A stretch of DNA of 64,000 nucleotides, taken from the NCBI GenBank assembly GCA_020846005.1, contig JADLEQ010000055.1, forward strand, positions 62,001 to 126,000. Direction: 5' to 3'. Below, in pieces: positions 42,541 through 50,927 of the stretch. Numbering within the stretch: the stretch's first letter is position 1; each line of letters starts with the position of its first letter. Position numbers and translations under genes: made by a program. The notes under the pieces are model-generated. The model was not told where the DNA came from, did no database searches, and worked only from the letters and a program-made list of their open reading frames with translations. The DNA is from Polyangiaceae bacterium (GTDB taxonomy: Bacteria > Myxococcota_A > Polyangia > Polyangiales > Polyangiaceae).

Positions 42541-43376
42541 CAGTGGAGCGCCTCGCGCGTGCCCTGGGCGGAGCCGGGACGCGGCTCGAGCGGGTGAGCG
42601 TGGTTCAGTGGCCCGTGCCCCTGCCCCCAGCCCGGCGCCGTCTCGATCGCGCGGCGCACGTACCCGTGGGCTCGCGCGACCGCGTGACGCAGCGTGAGGC
42701 CCTGCGCCAGCCCGACGGCGATCGCCGACGCGAGCGTGCAACCCGTCCCGTGCGTGGAGAGCGTCAGGACGCGCTCGGAGGTGAAGCGCTCCTCGTCACC
42801 GTCGGCGGTCCGGAGGACGTCGACGATGGTGTCCCCCTCGAGGTGACCGCCCTTCACGAGCGCGGCGCCAGCGCCCCGCAGCAGGAGCTGCTCCGCTGCG
42901 CGCCCCAGGTCATCGGGCTCTTGCACACGCACGCCGGTGAGCGCGCTCGCCTCCGGGGCGTTCGGTGTGAGGAGCGCCGCGCGCGGGACGAGCTCGTCGA
43001 GGACCGCCTGGACGGCGTCGCCCGCGAGCAGAGGGGCTCCCCCTTTGGCGATCATCACCGGGTCGACGACCAGCGGGACGCCTGGCGCCCAGCGCGCGGC
43101 GGCGCGAGCCACCGCCCGGACGACCGCCACCGACGCCAGCATCCCCGTCTTGATCACGTCGGCGCCGAGATCCTCGAGCACCACGCGCATCTGCTCCTCG
43201 ACGAACTCGGGCTCGACGGGGACGATCCGATGCACCCCGAGCGTGTTCTGCGCCGTGAGCGCGGTCACCGCCGTCGCCGCGTAGCCGCCGAGCGCGGTGA
43301 TGGTCTTCACGTCGGCCTGCAGCCCGGCGCCTCCGCCGGAGTCCGAGCCGGCCACCACGAGCACGCGCCCGATCAC
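42540..43376 (-). CDS. thiD: Hydroxymethylpyrimidine/phosphomethylpyrimidine kinase
   Basis: Phosphorylates HMP and HMP-P in thiamine biosynthesis or salvage. The product of 278 residues has GSDSGGGAGLQADVKT at the N terminus, ALTAQNTLGV, VVDPVMIAKGG, LLTPNAPEASALTG, VKGGH and THGTGCTLASAIA, all family signatures with the catalytic Cys in GTGC. I chose the GTG at 43376 because the family starts just before GSDS; an ATG at 43451 would add 25 residues of poor composition. The stop overlaps the thioesterase start (TGATG). No other thi gene or thiamine riboswitch is visible. Confidence 0.92.
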   Translation of the reverse strand: MIGRVLVVAGSDSGGGAGLQADVKTITALGGYAATAVTALTAQNTLGVHRIVPVEPEFVEEQMRVVLEDLGADVIKTGMLASVAVVRAVARAAARWAPGVPLVVDPVMIAKGGAPLLAGDAVQAVLDELVPRAALLTPNAPEASALTGVRVQEPDDLGRAAEQLLLRGAGAALVKGGHLEGDTIVDVLRTADGDEERFTSERVLTLSTHGTGCTLASAIAVGLAQGLTLRHAVARAHGYVRRAIETAPGWGQGHGPLNHAHPLEPRPGSAQGTREALH

Positions 43377-43481
43377 GCGAACCCCGGCGTCGAGGTCGGA
43401 GGGGCGAGGCGCGGAGGCAGCACGCCGCGCGAGGTAGTCGCACGGCGCCACGCGCGCAACGCCGGCGCGACGCGCGCTCCG

Positions 43482-43829
43482 TCAACGCGGGGGCGCGGTG
43501 GAGCCGGCCGGCGGCACGATGCCGGGCGGGAGCGTCACGCCGGGCGGGAGCGTCACGCCGGGCGGGAGCGTCACGCCGGGCGGCAGCGGGAGGCCGCTCG
43601 CGGGGGGCGCGGCGGGGGGCGCGGCGGGCGGCGGCGCGGCCGGGGGCGGCGCCGCCGGCTGGGTCGCCGCGGGCGGCGGGGCGGTCGCGGCCGGCGGGGC
43701 GGCAGCGCCGGGCGGCGCGCCGGGGGGCTGCTGCTGCTGCGCCGGCGTGGCCGGCGCCTCTTCGATGTAGCAGGCGCCGAGCGCGCCGGTCGCGGAGGCG
43801 AGCACGATTCCCAGCAAGACGTTCTTCAT
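43482..43829 (-). CDS. Pro/Ala-rich repeat lipoprotein
   Basis: A 115-residue lipoprotein with lipobox LGAC. The mature protein is nearly all Pro and Ala, with runs such as APPPAAPPPAAPPAAPPA and four LPPG(V/I) units near the C terminus, three of them encoded by perfect 18-bp repeats. It has no folded domain and may span the periplasm or peptidoglycan. GAGGAA lies six bases before the ATG. Confidence 0.72.
   Translation of the reverse strand: MKNVLLGIVLASATGALGACYIEEAPATPAQQQQPPGAPPGAAAPPAATAPPPAATQPAAPPPAAPPPAAPPAAPPASGLPLPPGVTLPPGVTLPPGVTLPPGIVPPAGSTAPPR
43521..43574 (-). repeat. Three perfect 18-bp tandem repeats
   Basis: Copies at 43521-43538, 43539-43556 and 43557-43574 are identical and encode TLPPGV-type units of the Pro-rich lipoprotein. 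Perfect identity suggests recent expansion. Confidence 0.9.
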
Positions 43830-43982
43830 GAGGTTCCTCGCTCGAGGGAGCAAAGCACGAAAGGACCGCCCACGGCCAGGGGGCCCGCGGGCAGCGCACG
43901 GACACACCTGGTACGGCCGGCGACGCCCGCTCCTACCCGCGCCGCCCGCCAGCGAGCTACGGCGAGCCCCCGGGCGCGCGGG

Positions 43983-44789
43983 TCACCCGCCGCCACCGTC
44001 GCGCCGCGCTCGGACCTGCTCGCGGAGCTTGGCGAGGTCGCCCTTCTGCCCGGCGTCGGACTCCGTCACGTGCGCCTCGTCGAGCAGCGCTCTCACCGCG
44101 GGGGTCGGCCCCTCGCGCTCGGCGAGCTGGCGGACGCGCTCGAGCGCGAGCCGCCGAGTCGGCAGCGGCCCGATCTGCAGGAAGCCGGCGAGCCGCGCGA
44201 ACGCGAGGCGGACGATGCCGTCGTAGGCTCGCACGGGATCTTCGAACTTCGGCCGCTCATGGGCGTGGCCGGCCAGCGCGGGCGGCAGCGGGACCCGCCA
44301 GCCCGACCCTCCCGGCCTCGGGCGGAACGCGCTCGCGGGCGGCGCCGGAGGCGCGGCGCTCCCGGAGGGGAACGGCGGCGCGAACGCCGAAGCGGCGGCG
44401 AGCGCGGCGAGCTCGAGCGAGTGGACCTCGAGGATGCGTCGCGCCGCGAGCGCGCGGGTCGCGAGCTCGAGCGCCGCGTCGAGCGCGTCGGCCGCCGGGG
44501 CGTCCCTCTGCTCCAGCTCCATCAGGCGCGCGCGCGCGTCGCGCGCCGCGTCGCACTTCGCTCGGGCGTCGGCCCCGAGCGCGTCGCAGCTCGGGAGGGC
44601 GACGACCGCGACCCACGAGGCCTTCCACCGCGCGCGCTCCTCCGCGAGCGCCTTGCCGTCCGCCCAGCGATCCGGAGCCGCGGCGCTGGCCGCCGGCTGC
44701 CCGCCGGCGCCGGACCCGCCCGCGCGGCAGCCCGCCACGGCGCACCAGCCGAGCATCGACCCGGCGATGAGCCAGCGAGGCTGTGACAT
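43983..44789 (-). CDS. Lipoprotein of unknown function, Ala/Arg-rich
   Basis: A 268-residue lipoprotein with lipobox VAGC. The mature part is helical and charged with two conserved-looking cysteines (LPSCDALGADARAKCDAA) and a Pro/Ala stretch (about 140-160). No family is recognised. TAGGGA six bases before the ATG suggests a leaderless start. It is divergent from the Cys-rich gene at 44911, which has a similar start, across 121 bases. Confidence 0.65.
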   Translation of the reverse strand: MSQPRWLIAGSMLGWCAVAGCRAGGSGAGGQPAASAAAPDRWADGKALAEERARWKASWVAVVALPSCDALGADARAKCDAARDARARLMELEQRDAPAADALDAALELATRALAARRILEVHSLELAALAAASAFAPPFPSGSAAPPAPPASAFRPRPGGSGWRVPLPPALAGHAHERPKFEDPVRAYDGIVRLAFARLAGFLQIGPLPTRRLALERVRQLAEREGPTPAVRALLDEAHVTESDAGQKGDLAKLREQVRARRDGGGG

Positions 44790-44795
44790 GTCCGG

Positions 44796-44801
44796 TCCCT
44801 A
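44796..44801 (-). promoter_or_regulatory. -10 element TAGGGA of a probable leaderless promoter
   Basis: GCTAGGGA (minus strand) ends six bases before the ATG at 44789. Confidence 0.35.
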
Positions 44802-44898
44802 GCATGGTGCGCCGCACCCTGGCCTCGCGCGGAGCCGGTCTACGGGCGCGGCGCCGGCCGATCCCAGGACGGCAGCGGCCCCGCCGGGCGACCTGCGC

Positions 44899-44904
44899 TA
44901 TCGT
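44899..44904 (+). promoter_or_regulatory. -10 element TATCGT of a probable leaderless promoter
   Basis: GCTATCGT ends six bases before the ATG at 44911. Confidence 0.4.
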
Positions 44905-44910
44905 CCGGGC

Positions 44911-45531
44911 ATGAGGTCGCACTGGATGTGGGTGGGCGCTCTCACGCTGACCGCCGCGTGTGGCGGGTCGAGCACCGGTGGCGCGGGCGGCGCGGCGGGC
45001 AGCGGCGGCGCGGGCGGCGCTGCGGGCGCGGGCGGGACGGCTGGGCTCGCTGCCTGTGGCCGGACCTCCGAGTGCGTCGTGGTCCCCGAGTCGTGCTGCG
45101 GCACCTGCGGCATGGCCACGGCCGGCGACGCGATCGCGGTCGCAGCAGCGAAGGCGAATGAACACCGAACGGCGGCGTGCGCCGGTCAGGGCGGCGGCGG
45201 GTGCCCGCTCTGCGCCGGGCAGGAGGATCCCACGCTGCTGGCGACGTGTCGGAGCGGCGAGTGCGCGCTCGTCGTGTTGACGACCGATCCGATCACCGAG
45301 TGCTCTGCCAGCACCGATTGCAGGCTCCGGACCAGCGATTGCTGTGAGTGCGGAGGCGACACGTCGGTGGCCGGGCTCATCGCGGTGCGCGCGGACTCCG
45401 AGTCCACCTACGCCGAGATGGCGTGCGACGACGGCCAGGGCTGCCCGGAGTGCGCGCCGCAGTATCCGGCCGAGGCCTCGGCGCAGTGCCTGGTCGGGCG
45501 CTGCACGGTGGTGTACCAGGGCGGCGGCTGA
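44911..45531 (+). CDS. Cys-rich lipoprotein with an internal duplication
   Basis: A 206-residue lipoprotein with lipobox TAAC and a Gly/Ala linker. The mature part consists of two copies of one module of about 75 residues. Copy 1 has SECVVVPESCCGTCG ... AIAVAAAKANEHRTAAC ... GGCPLC ... ATCRSGECALVV. Copy 2 has TDCRLRTSDCCECGG ... LIAVRADSESTYAEMAC ... QGCPECA ... AQCLVGRCTVVY. The spacing of eight cysteines is the same in each. No known domain is recognised. Confidence 0.78.
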   Translation: MRSHWMWVGALTLTAACGGSSTGGAGGAAGSGGAGGAAGAGGTAGLAACGRTSECVVVPESCCGTCGMATAGDAIAVAAAKANEHRTAACAGQGGGGCPLCAGQEDPTLLATCRSGECALVVLTTDPITECSASTDCRLRTSDCCECGGDTSVAGLIAVRADSESTYAEMACDDGQGCPECAPQYPAEASAQCLVGRCTVVYQGGG

Positions 45532-45617
45532 GGTCGGCGGCTCCGCCCACCTCGCCTGCGACGCGCCCGCGCGGGGCCCCCGGCGGCCGGGCGGCGGCGG
45601 CCTGCTGGACTTCTTGT

Positions 45618-45633
45618 AAGTAAGTGCTTACTT
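45618..45633 (+). promoter_or_regulatory. Palindromic operator AAGTAAG-TG-CTTACTT over the tetR promoter
   Basis: A perfect 7-2-7 inverted repeat, the usual TetR form. It overlaps TACTTG (45629-45634), which ends six bases before the ATG at 45641 and is the probable -10. Binding of the encoded TetR protein here would shut off the whole operon. Confidence 0.75.
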
Positions 45634-45640
45634 GCAACCC

Positions 45641-46264
45641 ATGGGCCCGCCTCGCCGGTCATCCGAGCAGCGCCGCGTCGAGCTGGCCGAGGCCGCGCTC
45701 GACATCATCGCAAAGCGAGGCATCGCGGCCCTCACGACCCGCGCGCTCGCCGAGCACGTCGGGCTGACGACGGGCGCGCTCTTCCGCCACTTCCCTTCAC
45801 TCGACGAGCTGCTGATCGCCGTGGTGGCGCGGGTCGACACGGTGCTCGAGCAGACGTATCCGCCGCCGGAGCTCCCCGCCGCGGAGCGGCTGTGGCGGTT
45901 CGTCGAGGCGCGGAGCGCGGCCGTGGGGATGCGGCGGGGGATCTTGGGGCTCGTGCTCTCGGAGCAGTTCCGTCTCGCGTTGCCGCCCAGTGGATCGCGG
46001 CGCCTCGCGGCGGCCGTCCGCCGCACCCGCGAGTTCATCAGCGAGACGCTCGCCGAGGCGCAGCGCGCGGGAGACGTGCGCGACGACACCCCCGCCGAGG
46101 CCCTCACGGAGATCGTCGTGGGGACGGTGCTGGCCCTCGCCCTCGCGCCGGGCGCCCCCGTGGGCCCGGCCGCGAGCGGCGCCGTCCGCGACGCGCTGGA
46201 GCGACTGCTCCGCCCGCAGGAGGCCGCACCCGGCGAGCGCCGCCCCCGCCCGAGGAGCGCCTGA
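45641..46264 (+). CDS. TetR-family transcriptional regulator
   Basis: A 207-residue repressor. The N-terminal helix-turn-helix is clear: VELAEAALDIIAKRGI, LTTRALAEHVGLTTGALFRHF. The C-terminal domain (about 65-195) is the variable ligand-binding part. It heads a five-gene operon whose every junction overlaps; its TGA shares a base with the ATG of the adaptor gene (TGATG). An autorepression site lies at 45618-45633. I chose the ATG at 45641; a TTG nine bases upstream lies inside the operator. Confidence 0.95.
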   Translation: MGPPRRSSEQRRVELAEAALDIIAKRGIAALTTRALAEHVGLTTGALFRHFPSLDELLIAVVARVDTVLEQTYPPPELPAAERLWRFVEARSAAVGMRRGILGLVLSEQFRLALPPSGSRRLAAAVRRTREFISETLAEAQRAGDVRDDTPAEALTEIVVGTVLALALAPGAPVGPAASGAVRDALERLLRPQEAAPGERRPRPRSA

Positions 46265-47454
46265 TGCCCGACCCCGAAGACTCGACCTGGGCGATGCGCG
46301 CCCGCCGCCTCGGCTCCCTCGCCGCGCGCGCCGCGCCGTGGGCGGTGCTGCTCGCGGTCGGCCTCGCGCTCGCCTGGAGCCGGCTCCTGGCGCCCCTGCC
46401 GGCGCGGGTCGCCCGCGTGGAGCGCGGCCCGATCGTCGAGGAGGCGTTCGGCCGCGGGACGATCGAGAGCCGGCGCGAGGCCGCGGTGGGGTTCGACCTC
46501 GTCGGGCGCGTGAGCGAGCTGTTGGTCGCCGAGGGCCAGCGGGTGACTCTCGGCCAGGAGCTCGCGCGCCTGGAGACGACCCAGGCGCAGGCCGAGCTGC
46601 GCTCGGCGCAGCTCAACGTCTCGGCCGCCCGAGCGTCCCTCAAGCGCCTCGCCGCAGACGAGGAGCGCGCCCGCACGCTCCTCGTGGCCGCGGAGCGCGA
46701 GGCCACGCGCGCGCAGGTGCTCTTCGCGGCCGGCACGCTGCCGACCCAGCAGCGGGACGAGGCGTCGGACCGCGTCCGGCTCGCGCGCGCGGAGCTCGAC
46801 CGGGTCCTCGCGCAGCGCTCCGAGGCGGTCCGCGGCATCGACGTCGCGAGCGGGGGCGCCGAGCAACGTAAGGTGATGCTCGTCCGCGCGACGCTCCTGG
46901 CGCCCTTCGACGGCGTCGTCACCCGTCGCCTCCGGGAGCCGGGCGACACCGTCGCGGTGGGCTCGACGGTGCTGCGCATCGCGGACACAGCGCAGGTCCG
47001 CGTGCTGGCCGCGCTCGATGAGACGGTGCTGCCACGACTGGAGCCGGATCAGCCCGCGAGCATCGTCTTCCCGGGGACGCCCGCGCCGCTGCCGGGGCGC
47101 GTCAGCTTCATCCCCTGGGAGGCCGACCGCCAGACCCACGAGATCGCCGTCGAGGTAGCCCCGGAGCGCCTCGAGCGACGCGTGGCGATCGGCCAGCGCG
47201 CGGACGTTCGCGTGGAGCTGCGGCGCGTGCCGGACGCGCTCCGCGTCCCGACGTCGATGCTCCTCCACGACGCCGCGGGGGTCTTCGTCCACGTCGACCG
47301 CGGCGGGAGGATCGCCACGGCGCGACCGGAGCTCGGCGCGCGTGGGGCGGAGCACGTCGAGGTGCTCGCCGGCCTCGCCGAGGGCGATCTCGTCCTCGCG
47401 CCCGAGCGCGCCGGCGGCGGGCTGACCCCAGGGCGAAGGTGGGTCGCTCGATGA
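46264..47454 (+). CDS. Periplasmic adaptor (membrane-fusion) protein of an ABC exporter
   Basis: HlyD/MacA/DevB-type adaptor of 396 residues. One N-terminal membrane helix (about 25-45), a lipoyl half (VGFDLVGRVSELLVAEGQRV), a helical hairpin (about 115-190), the second lipoyl half (LLAPFDGVVTRRLREPGDTV) and a beta-barrel (LDETVLPRLEPDQPASI) are all present. It links the permease to an outer-membrane channel, which is not encoded here. The ATG overlaps the tetR stop, and its own TGA overlaps the permease start (ATGA). Confidence 0.93.
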   Translation: MPDPEDSTWAMRARRLGSLAARAAPWAVLLAVGLALAWSRLLAPLPARVARVERGPIVEEAFGRGTIESRREAAVGFDLVGRVSELLVAEGQRVTLGQELARLETTQAQAELRSAQLNVSAARASLKRLAADEERARTLLVAAEREATRAQVLFAAGTLPTQQRDEASDRVRLARAELDRVLAQRSEAVRGIDVASGGAEQRKVMLVRATLLAPFDGVVTRRLREPGDTVAVGSTVLRIADTAQVRVLAALDETVLPRLEPDQPASIVFPGTPAPLPGRVSFIPWEADRQTHEIAVEVAPERLERRVAIGQRADVRVELRRVPDALRVPTSMLLHDAAGVFVHVDRGGRIATARPELGARGAEHVEVLAGLAEGDLVLAPERAGGGLTPGRRWVAR

Positions 47455-48662
47455 ACCTCGCGCTCCGCGACGTACGGCGCCACCTCGCGCGCTTCCTCGG
47501 GACGGCGGCCGGATTGGGGTTGCTGCTCACCGTGGTGATCGCCATGCAGGGGATCTACGCGGGCATGGTCGACGACGCGACGCTCCTCACGCGCGCGATG
47601 CAGGCCGATTTCTGGGTGGTCCAGCGTGATACCCGGGGTCCCTTCGCCGAGGCCTCGCGCGTCGACCCGAGCTTGGAGGCGCGCGCGGCGGCCGTCCCCG
47701 GTGTGCGCGCGGCGAGGCCGTACACCTACCAACTGATCCAGCGGGACCACCGCGGACGCGTGCTCCGCATCGCGCTGGTCGGGCTCGGGTGGCCAGACGA
47801 CCCCGGCACGTCGCTCCCGCTCGTCCAGGGCAGGCGGCTCCAGCAGCCTCACGGAGAGATGATCGCCGACACCTCGCTCGGGATCCCCTTGGGGGAGACG
47901 CTCACCCTCGCCGGCGAGGCGTATCGAGTGGTCGGCCTCACCCGCAACGCGCTCACCTCGGGCGGCGACTCGGTCGCCTTCCTGACGGTGGCCGACACGC
48001 AGCTCGTCGCGCTCGAGCAGCCGCCGGAGGCGCTTCGCCTCGAACGAGAGCGCGTCCTCGAGCGCCTCCGGCGGACCGATCTCGGTCGCGGCCAGCCGGG
48101 GCTGGAGGACCTCGCGGCGGATCCACGCTGGCGTGCCCCCGCGCTGGCGTCGCCGCCGCATGCGGCGGTGCTGGTGCAGGCCGGTCCGGAGAGCCGCGCG
48201 GCGGTGCGCGAGGTCCTCGCGGGGTGGGGCGACGTCACGGTGTACACGCAGGCCGAGGAGGAGGCGCTCCTCCTCGGCGGCGTGGTGCAGCGCGCGCGCA
48301 TGCAGATCGGCCTCTTCACCGTGATCCTGACGCTCACGGCGGGCGTGATCGTGACGATGGTCATCTACAACCTCTCGCTCGAGAAGACCCACGATCTGGC
48401 CGTCCTCAAGCTGATGGGCGCCCCGTCCGCGCGCCTGCTCGGGCTGGTGCTCCAGCAGTCGTGGCTGCTCGGCGCGCTCGGCTACGCCGCGGCGTGGGCG
48501 CTCGGCGAGGCGGTGTTCCCGCTCTTCCCACGGCGGGTGCTCCTGACCCCCACGCTCACGTGGCTGGCGCCGCTCGTGACCTTCGGGGTCGTCACCGTGG
48601 CGAGCGTGCTCGGGCTCCGCCACGTGCTGCGGGTCGACCCGGCGCGGGCGCTGGAGGGGTGA
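47451..48662 (+). CDS. FtsX/MacB-type ABC exporter permease (DevC-like)
   Basis: A 403-residue permease with one N-terminal membrane helix (about 15-38), a large periplasmic domain (about 45-275) and three C-terminal helices, the MacB/FtsX plan. The last part has NLSLEKTHDLAVLKLMGAPSARLL, the coupling region of the family. The short length and the order adaptor, permease, ATPase match DevBCA glycolipid exporters better than MacB, which has its ATPase fused. The substrate is unknown. It starts at ATGA with the adaptor and ends at TGATG with the ATPase gene. Confidence 0.92.
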   Translation: MNLALRDVRRHLARFLGTAAGLGLLLTVVIAMQGIYAGMVDDATLLTRAMQADFWVVQRDTRGPFAEASRVDPSLEARAAAVPGVRAARPYTYQLIQRDHRGRVLRIALVGLGWPDDPGTSLPLVQGRRLQQPHGEMIADTSLGIPLGETLTLAGEAYRVVGLTRNALTSGGDSVAFLTVADTQLVALEQPPEALRLERERVLERLRRTDLGRGQPGLEDLAADPRWRAPALASPPHAAVLVQAGPESRAAVREVLAGWGDVTVYTQAEEEALLLGGVVQRARMQIGLFTVILTLTAGVIVTMVIYNLSLEKTHDLAVLKLMGAPSARLLGLVLQQSWLLGALGYAAAWALGEAVFPLFPRRVLLTPTLTWLAPLVTFGVVTVASVLGLRHVLRVDPARALEG

Positions 48663-49378
48663 TGGACGCCCCTGCCGTCGAGGCGCGCCGGCTCACGAAG
48701 ACGTACGGCCACGGCAGCGGCGCGGTGCGCGCGCTCGACGACGTGAGCCTGAGTCTGGCGCGGGGCACGGTGGCCGCGCTGCTCGGCCCGAGCGGGTCCG
48801 GAAAGTCCACGCTGGTGAAGGCGCTCGGGTTCGTGTCGCCCGCCGAGCACGGGGAGGTGCGCTTCGGCGGGCGGGTCGTCGTGCGAGACGGGGTCGCGCT
48901 CGCCGATCTCGCGGCGCTCCGTCGCCGCCACCTCGGGTTCGTGTTCCAGAAGGCGAACCTCACGACGTTCCTCGACGCGCGGGAGAACGTGGAGCTGGCG
49001 TGCGAGCTCTCCGGGAAGCGCGATGGCCGGAGGCGCGCCCGCGAGCTGCTCGCCTACCTCGAGGTGTCGCACCGCGAGCGATCCTACCCGGAGACGCTGA
49101 GCGGGGGCGAGCAGCAGCGCGTGGCGATCGCGCGAGCGCTGGCGAACGAGCCGTCGCTGGTGCTCGCCGACGAGCCCACCGCGGCCCTCGACGGCGCGCG
49201 CAGCCGCGTCGTCATGGAGCTGTTCCGTCGCGTCGCGCACGAACGCGGCGCCGCCGTGCTCATCGTCACGCACGATCACCGCGCGCTCGACGTCTTCGAC
49301 GTCCTCTACGAGATGGAAGATGGCCAGCTGCGGCCGGCCACCTCCCCCCCGCACCCCCCGTCCCGGAGCTCCCCATGA
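48662..49378 (+). CDS. ATP-binding subunit of the exporter (DevA/LolD-like)
   Basis: A 238-residue ATPase with Walker A GPSGSGKST, LSGGEQQR and LVLADEPTAALD, plus the H-loop VTHDHRALD. It belongs to the MacB/LolD/DevA branch, which suits the FtsX-type permease. The ATG shares one base with the permease stop, and its TGA overlaps the next start (ATGA). These overlaps ensure equal expression of the exporter parts. Confidence 0.95.
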   Translation: MDAPAVEARRLTKTYGHGSGAVRALDDVSLSLARGTVAALLGPSGSGKSTLVKALGFVSPAEHGEVRFGGRVVVRDGVALADLAALRRRHLGFVFQKANLTTFLDARENVELACELSGKRDGRRRARELLAYLEVSHRERSYPETLSGGEQQRVAIARALANEPSLVLADEPTAALDGARSRVVMELFRRVAHERGAAVLIVTHDHRALDVFDVLYEMEDGQLRPATSPPHPPSRSSP

Positions 49379-49899
49379 ACGCGACCCCTCTCCACCCCGC
49401 CATCGTACACGTCCCCCTCGTCCTCGCCCTCGTGACGCCACTGCTCGCCGGCTGGGCCGCCTGGGCGACGCACCGAGCGCGCGGCACGAACGCCGCGTGG
49501 CGCTTCGCGGCGGCGCTCGAGCTGGCGGTGCTGGTCACGGCCATCGCGGCCCTGCGCACGGGAGAGGCGGAGGAGGACCAGGTCGAGCGACTGGTGCCGC
49601 ACGCGGCCCTGGAGACCCACGAGGACCGCGGGAAGCTCTTCGCCGGCTCGGCGCTGGTGACGGCGCTGCTGCTCGTCGGGGCCGCCGCCGCGCACGGGCG
49701 CGAGCGCGCTCGGCTCGCGACGACCCTCGGGGCGCTGGGCGCGGTGACGGCGGCGGCCTCCGCGGGCCTGGGGATCGCGACGGGCTCCGCAGGCGGCGAG
49801 CTCGTGTACGTGCACGGGGCAGCTGCCGCGCACGTGCGCCCGGCGGCTCCCGGCTCCGGCGCCGCCGCGCCCGCCGCGCCGCGGCCGCACGACGACTAG
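49375..49899 (+). CDS. DUF2231 membrane protein
   Basis: A 174-residue protein with four hydrophobic segments. LHPAIVHVPLVLALVTPLLAG at the N terminus, with its paired His residues, is the DUF2231 signature. In other members these His residues may bind haem or metal; that is not established. It is the last gene of the TetR-led operon. Its TAG stop lies in the palindrome CTAG that is also the stop of the facing EamA gene. Confidence 0.85.
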   Translation: MNATPLHPAIVHVPLVLALVTPLLAGWAAWATHRARGTNAAWRFAAALELAVLVTAIAALRTGEAEEDQVERLVPHAALETHEDRGKLFAGSALVTALLLVGAAAAHGRERARLATTLGALGAVTAAASAGLGIATGSAGGELVYVHGAAAAHVRPAAPGSGAAAPAAPRPHDD

Positions 49900-50843
49900 C
49901 GCCGCGCCGGCGCGGCACCACCGCCAGGCGGAGCGGCTCGGGGCGAGCGCCAGGCACCGAGGCCGGCCAGCCCGAGCCCCGCGACGAGGACGAGCGCGCT
50001 GCCCACCAGCTGGACCTTCGTCGGTCGCTCTCCGAGCAGCGCGACCGCCAGCCCGAGGTTCACGACGATCCCCGCGTAGCCGAGCGCGCTCACCCGCGCG
50101 GCGAGGTCGAGCCCGTACGCGTGCGTCATCATTACCTGTCCGAGCGCGCCGGCGGCGCCGGCGAGCGCCAGGAGGGCGAGCTCGGCGGGGCCCGGCACGA
50201 CGTGGTGACCCAGGCCGATCGCGCCGGTGAGGATCGCCGCCCACGTCATGAAGTGTAGGCTGACCCCTTCCGCGCTCTCGCTCGGACCGAGCCGCCGGAG
50301 GTAGATCATCGCGAGCGTCCCCGCGAGCGCGCCGCCGAGGCCCGCCGCGACGCCGAGCGGCCGGCCCGCGGAGCCGGCCGCGTCCACCCCGGCGATGCAC
50401 GCCGTCCCCGCGAACGCGAGGAGCAGCGGCGCCCAGACCCGAGCGCCCGGGCGCTCCCGGAGCAACCACGGAGAGAGCGCGGCCACGAAGATCGGGCCGA
50501 GGCTCGACAGCGTGACGGCGTCACCGAGGGGGAGGACGCTCAGCGCATAGAACCCACACCACAGCGCGAGCGTGCCAGCGAGGGTCCGCCGCCACTGCGT
50601 CCCTCGATCGTGCACACGGAGCGAGATGCCGCGCGACCTCGCCCAGAGCCAGACGGCCAGCGCGCCGAACCCGGCGCGCCCCGCGGCGACCTCGTGCCAG
50701 GGGAGCCGCTGGTACGCGAGCTTGGCGGCCACGCCCATGGCCGCGAACGCAAAGGTTGCGCCGATCATCCACAGCGCGGCGCGCGCTGGGCGTGGCAGAG
50801 GTGGGGCCGACGCGGCGGCGCCGGGCCCGGCGGATCTTGGCAT
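49896..50843 (-). CDS. EamA/DMT-family transporter
   Basis: A 315-residue inner-membrane protein with ten hydrophobic segments and two EamA repeats (about 25-155 and 170-300). LSSLGPIFVAALSPWLLRERP and GYAGIVVNLGLAVALLGERPT are the paired repeat ends. The family exports amino acids, nucleosides or other metabolites. The ATG at 50843 has TAGATC ten bases before it. The stop overlaps that of the convergent DUF2231 gene by four bases. Confidence 0.9.
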   Translation of the reverse strand: MPRSAGPGAAASAPPLPRPARAALWMIGATFAFAAMGVAAKLAYQRLPWHEVAAGRAGFGALAVWLWARSRGISLRVHDRGTQWRRTLAGTLALWCGFYALSVLPLGDAVTLSSLGPIFVAALSPWLLRERPGARVWAPLLLAFAGTACIAGVDAAGSAGRPLGVAAGLGGALAGTLAMIYLRRLGPSESAEGVSLHFMTWAAILTGAIGLGHHVVPGPAELALLALAGAAGALGQVMMTHAYGLDLAARVSALGYAGIVVNLGLAVALLGERPTKVQLVGSALVLVAGLGLAGLGAWRSPRAAPPGGGAAPARR

Positions 50844-50927
50844 GGGGCGCCGCGATCTAGCACTCGCGGCCGCTCCGGGTAGCGAGCCCCTTGCGCGCCG
50901 GGCGGCCTGGCGGCACCCTCGTTCGGC

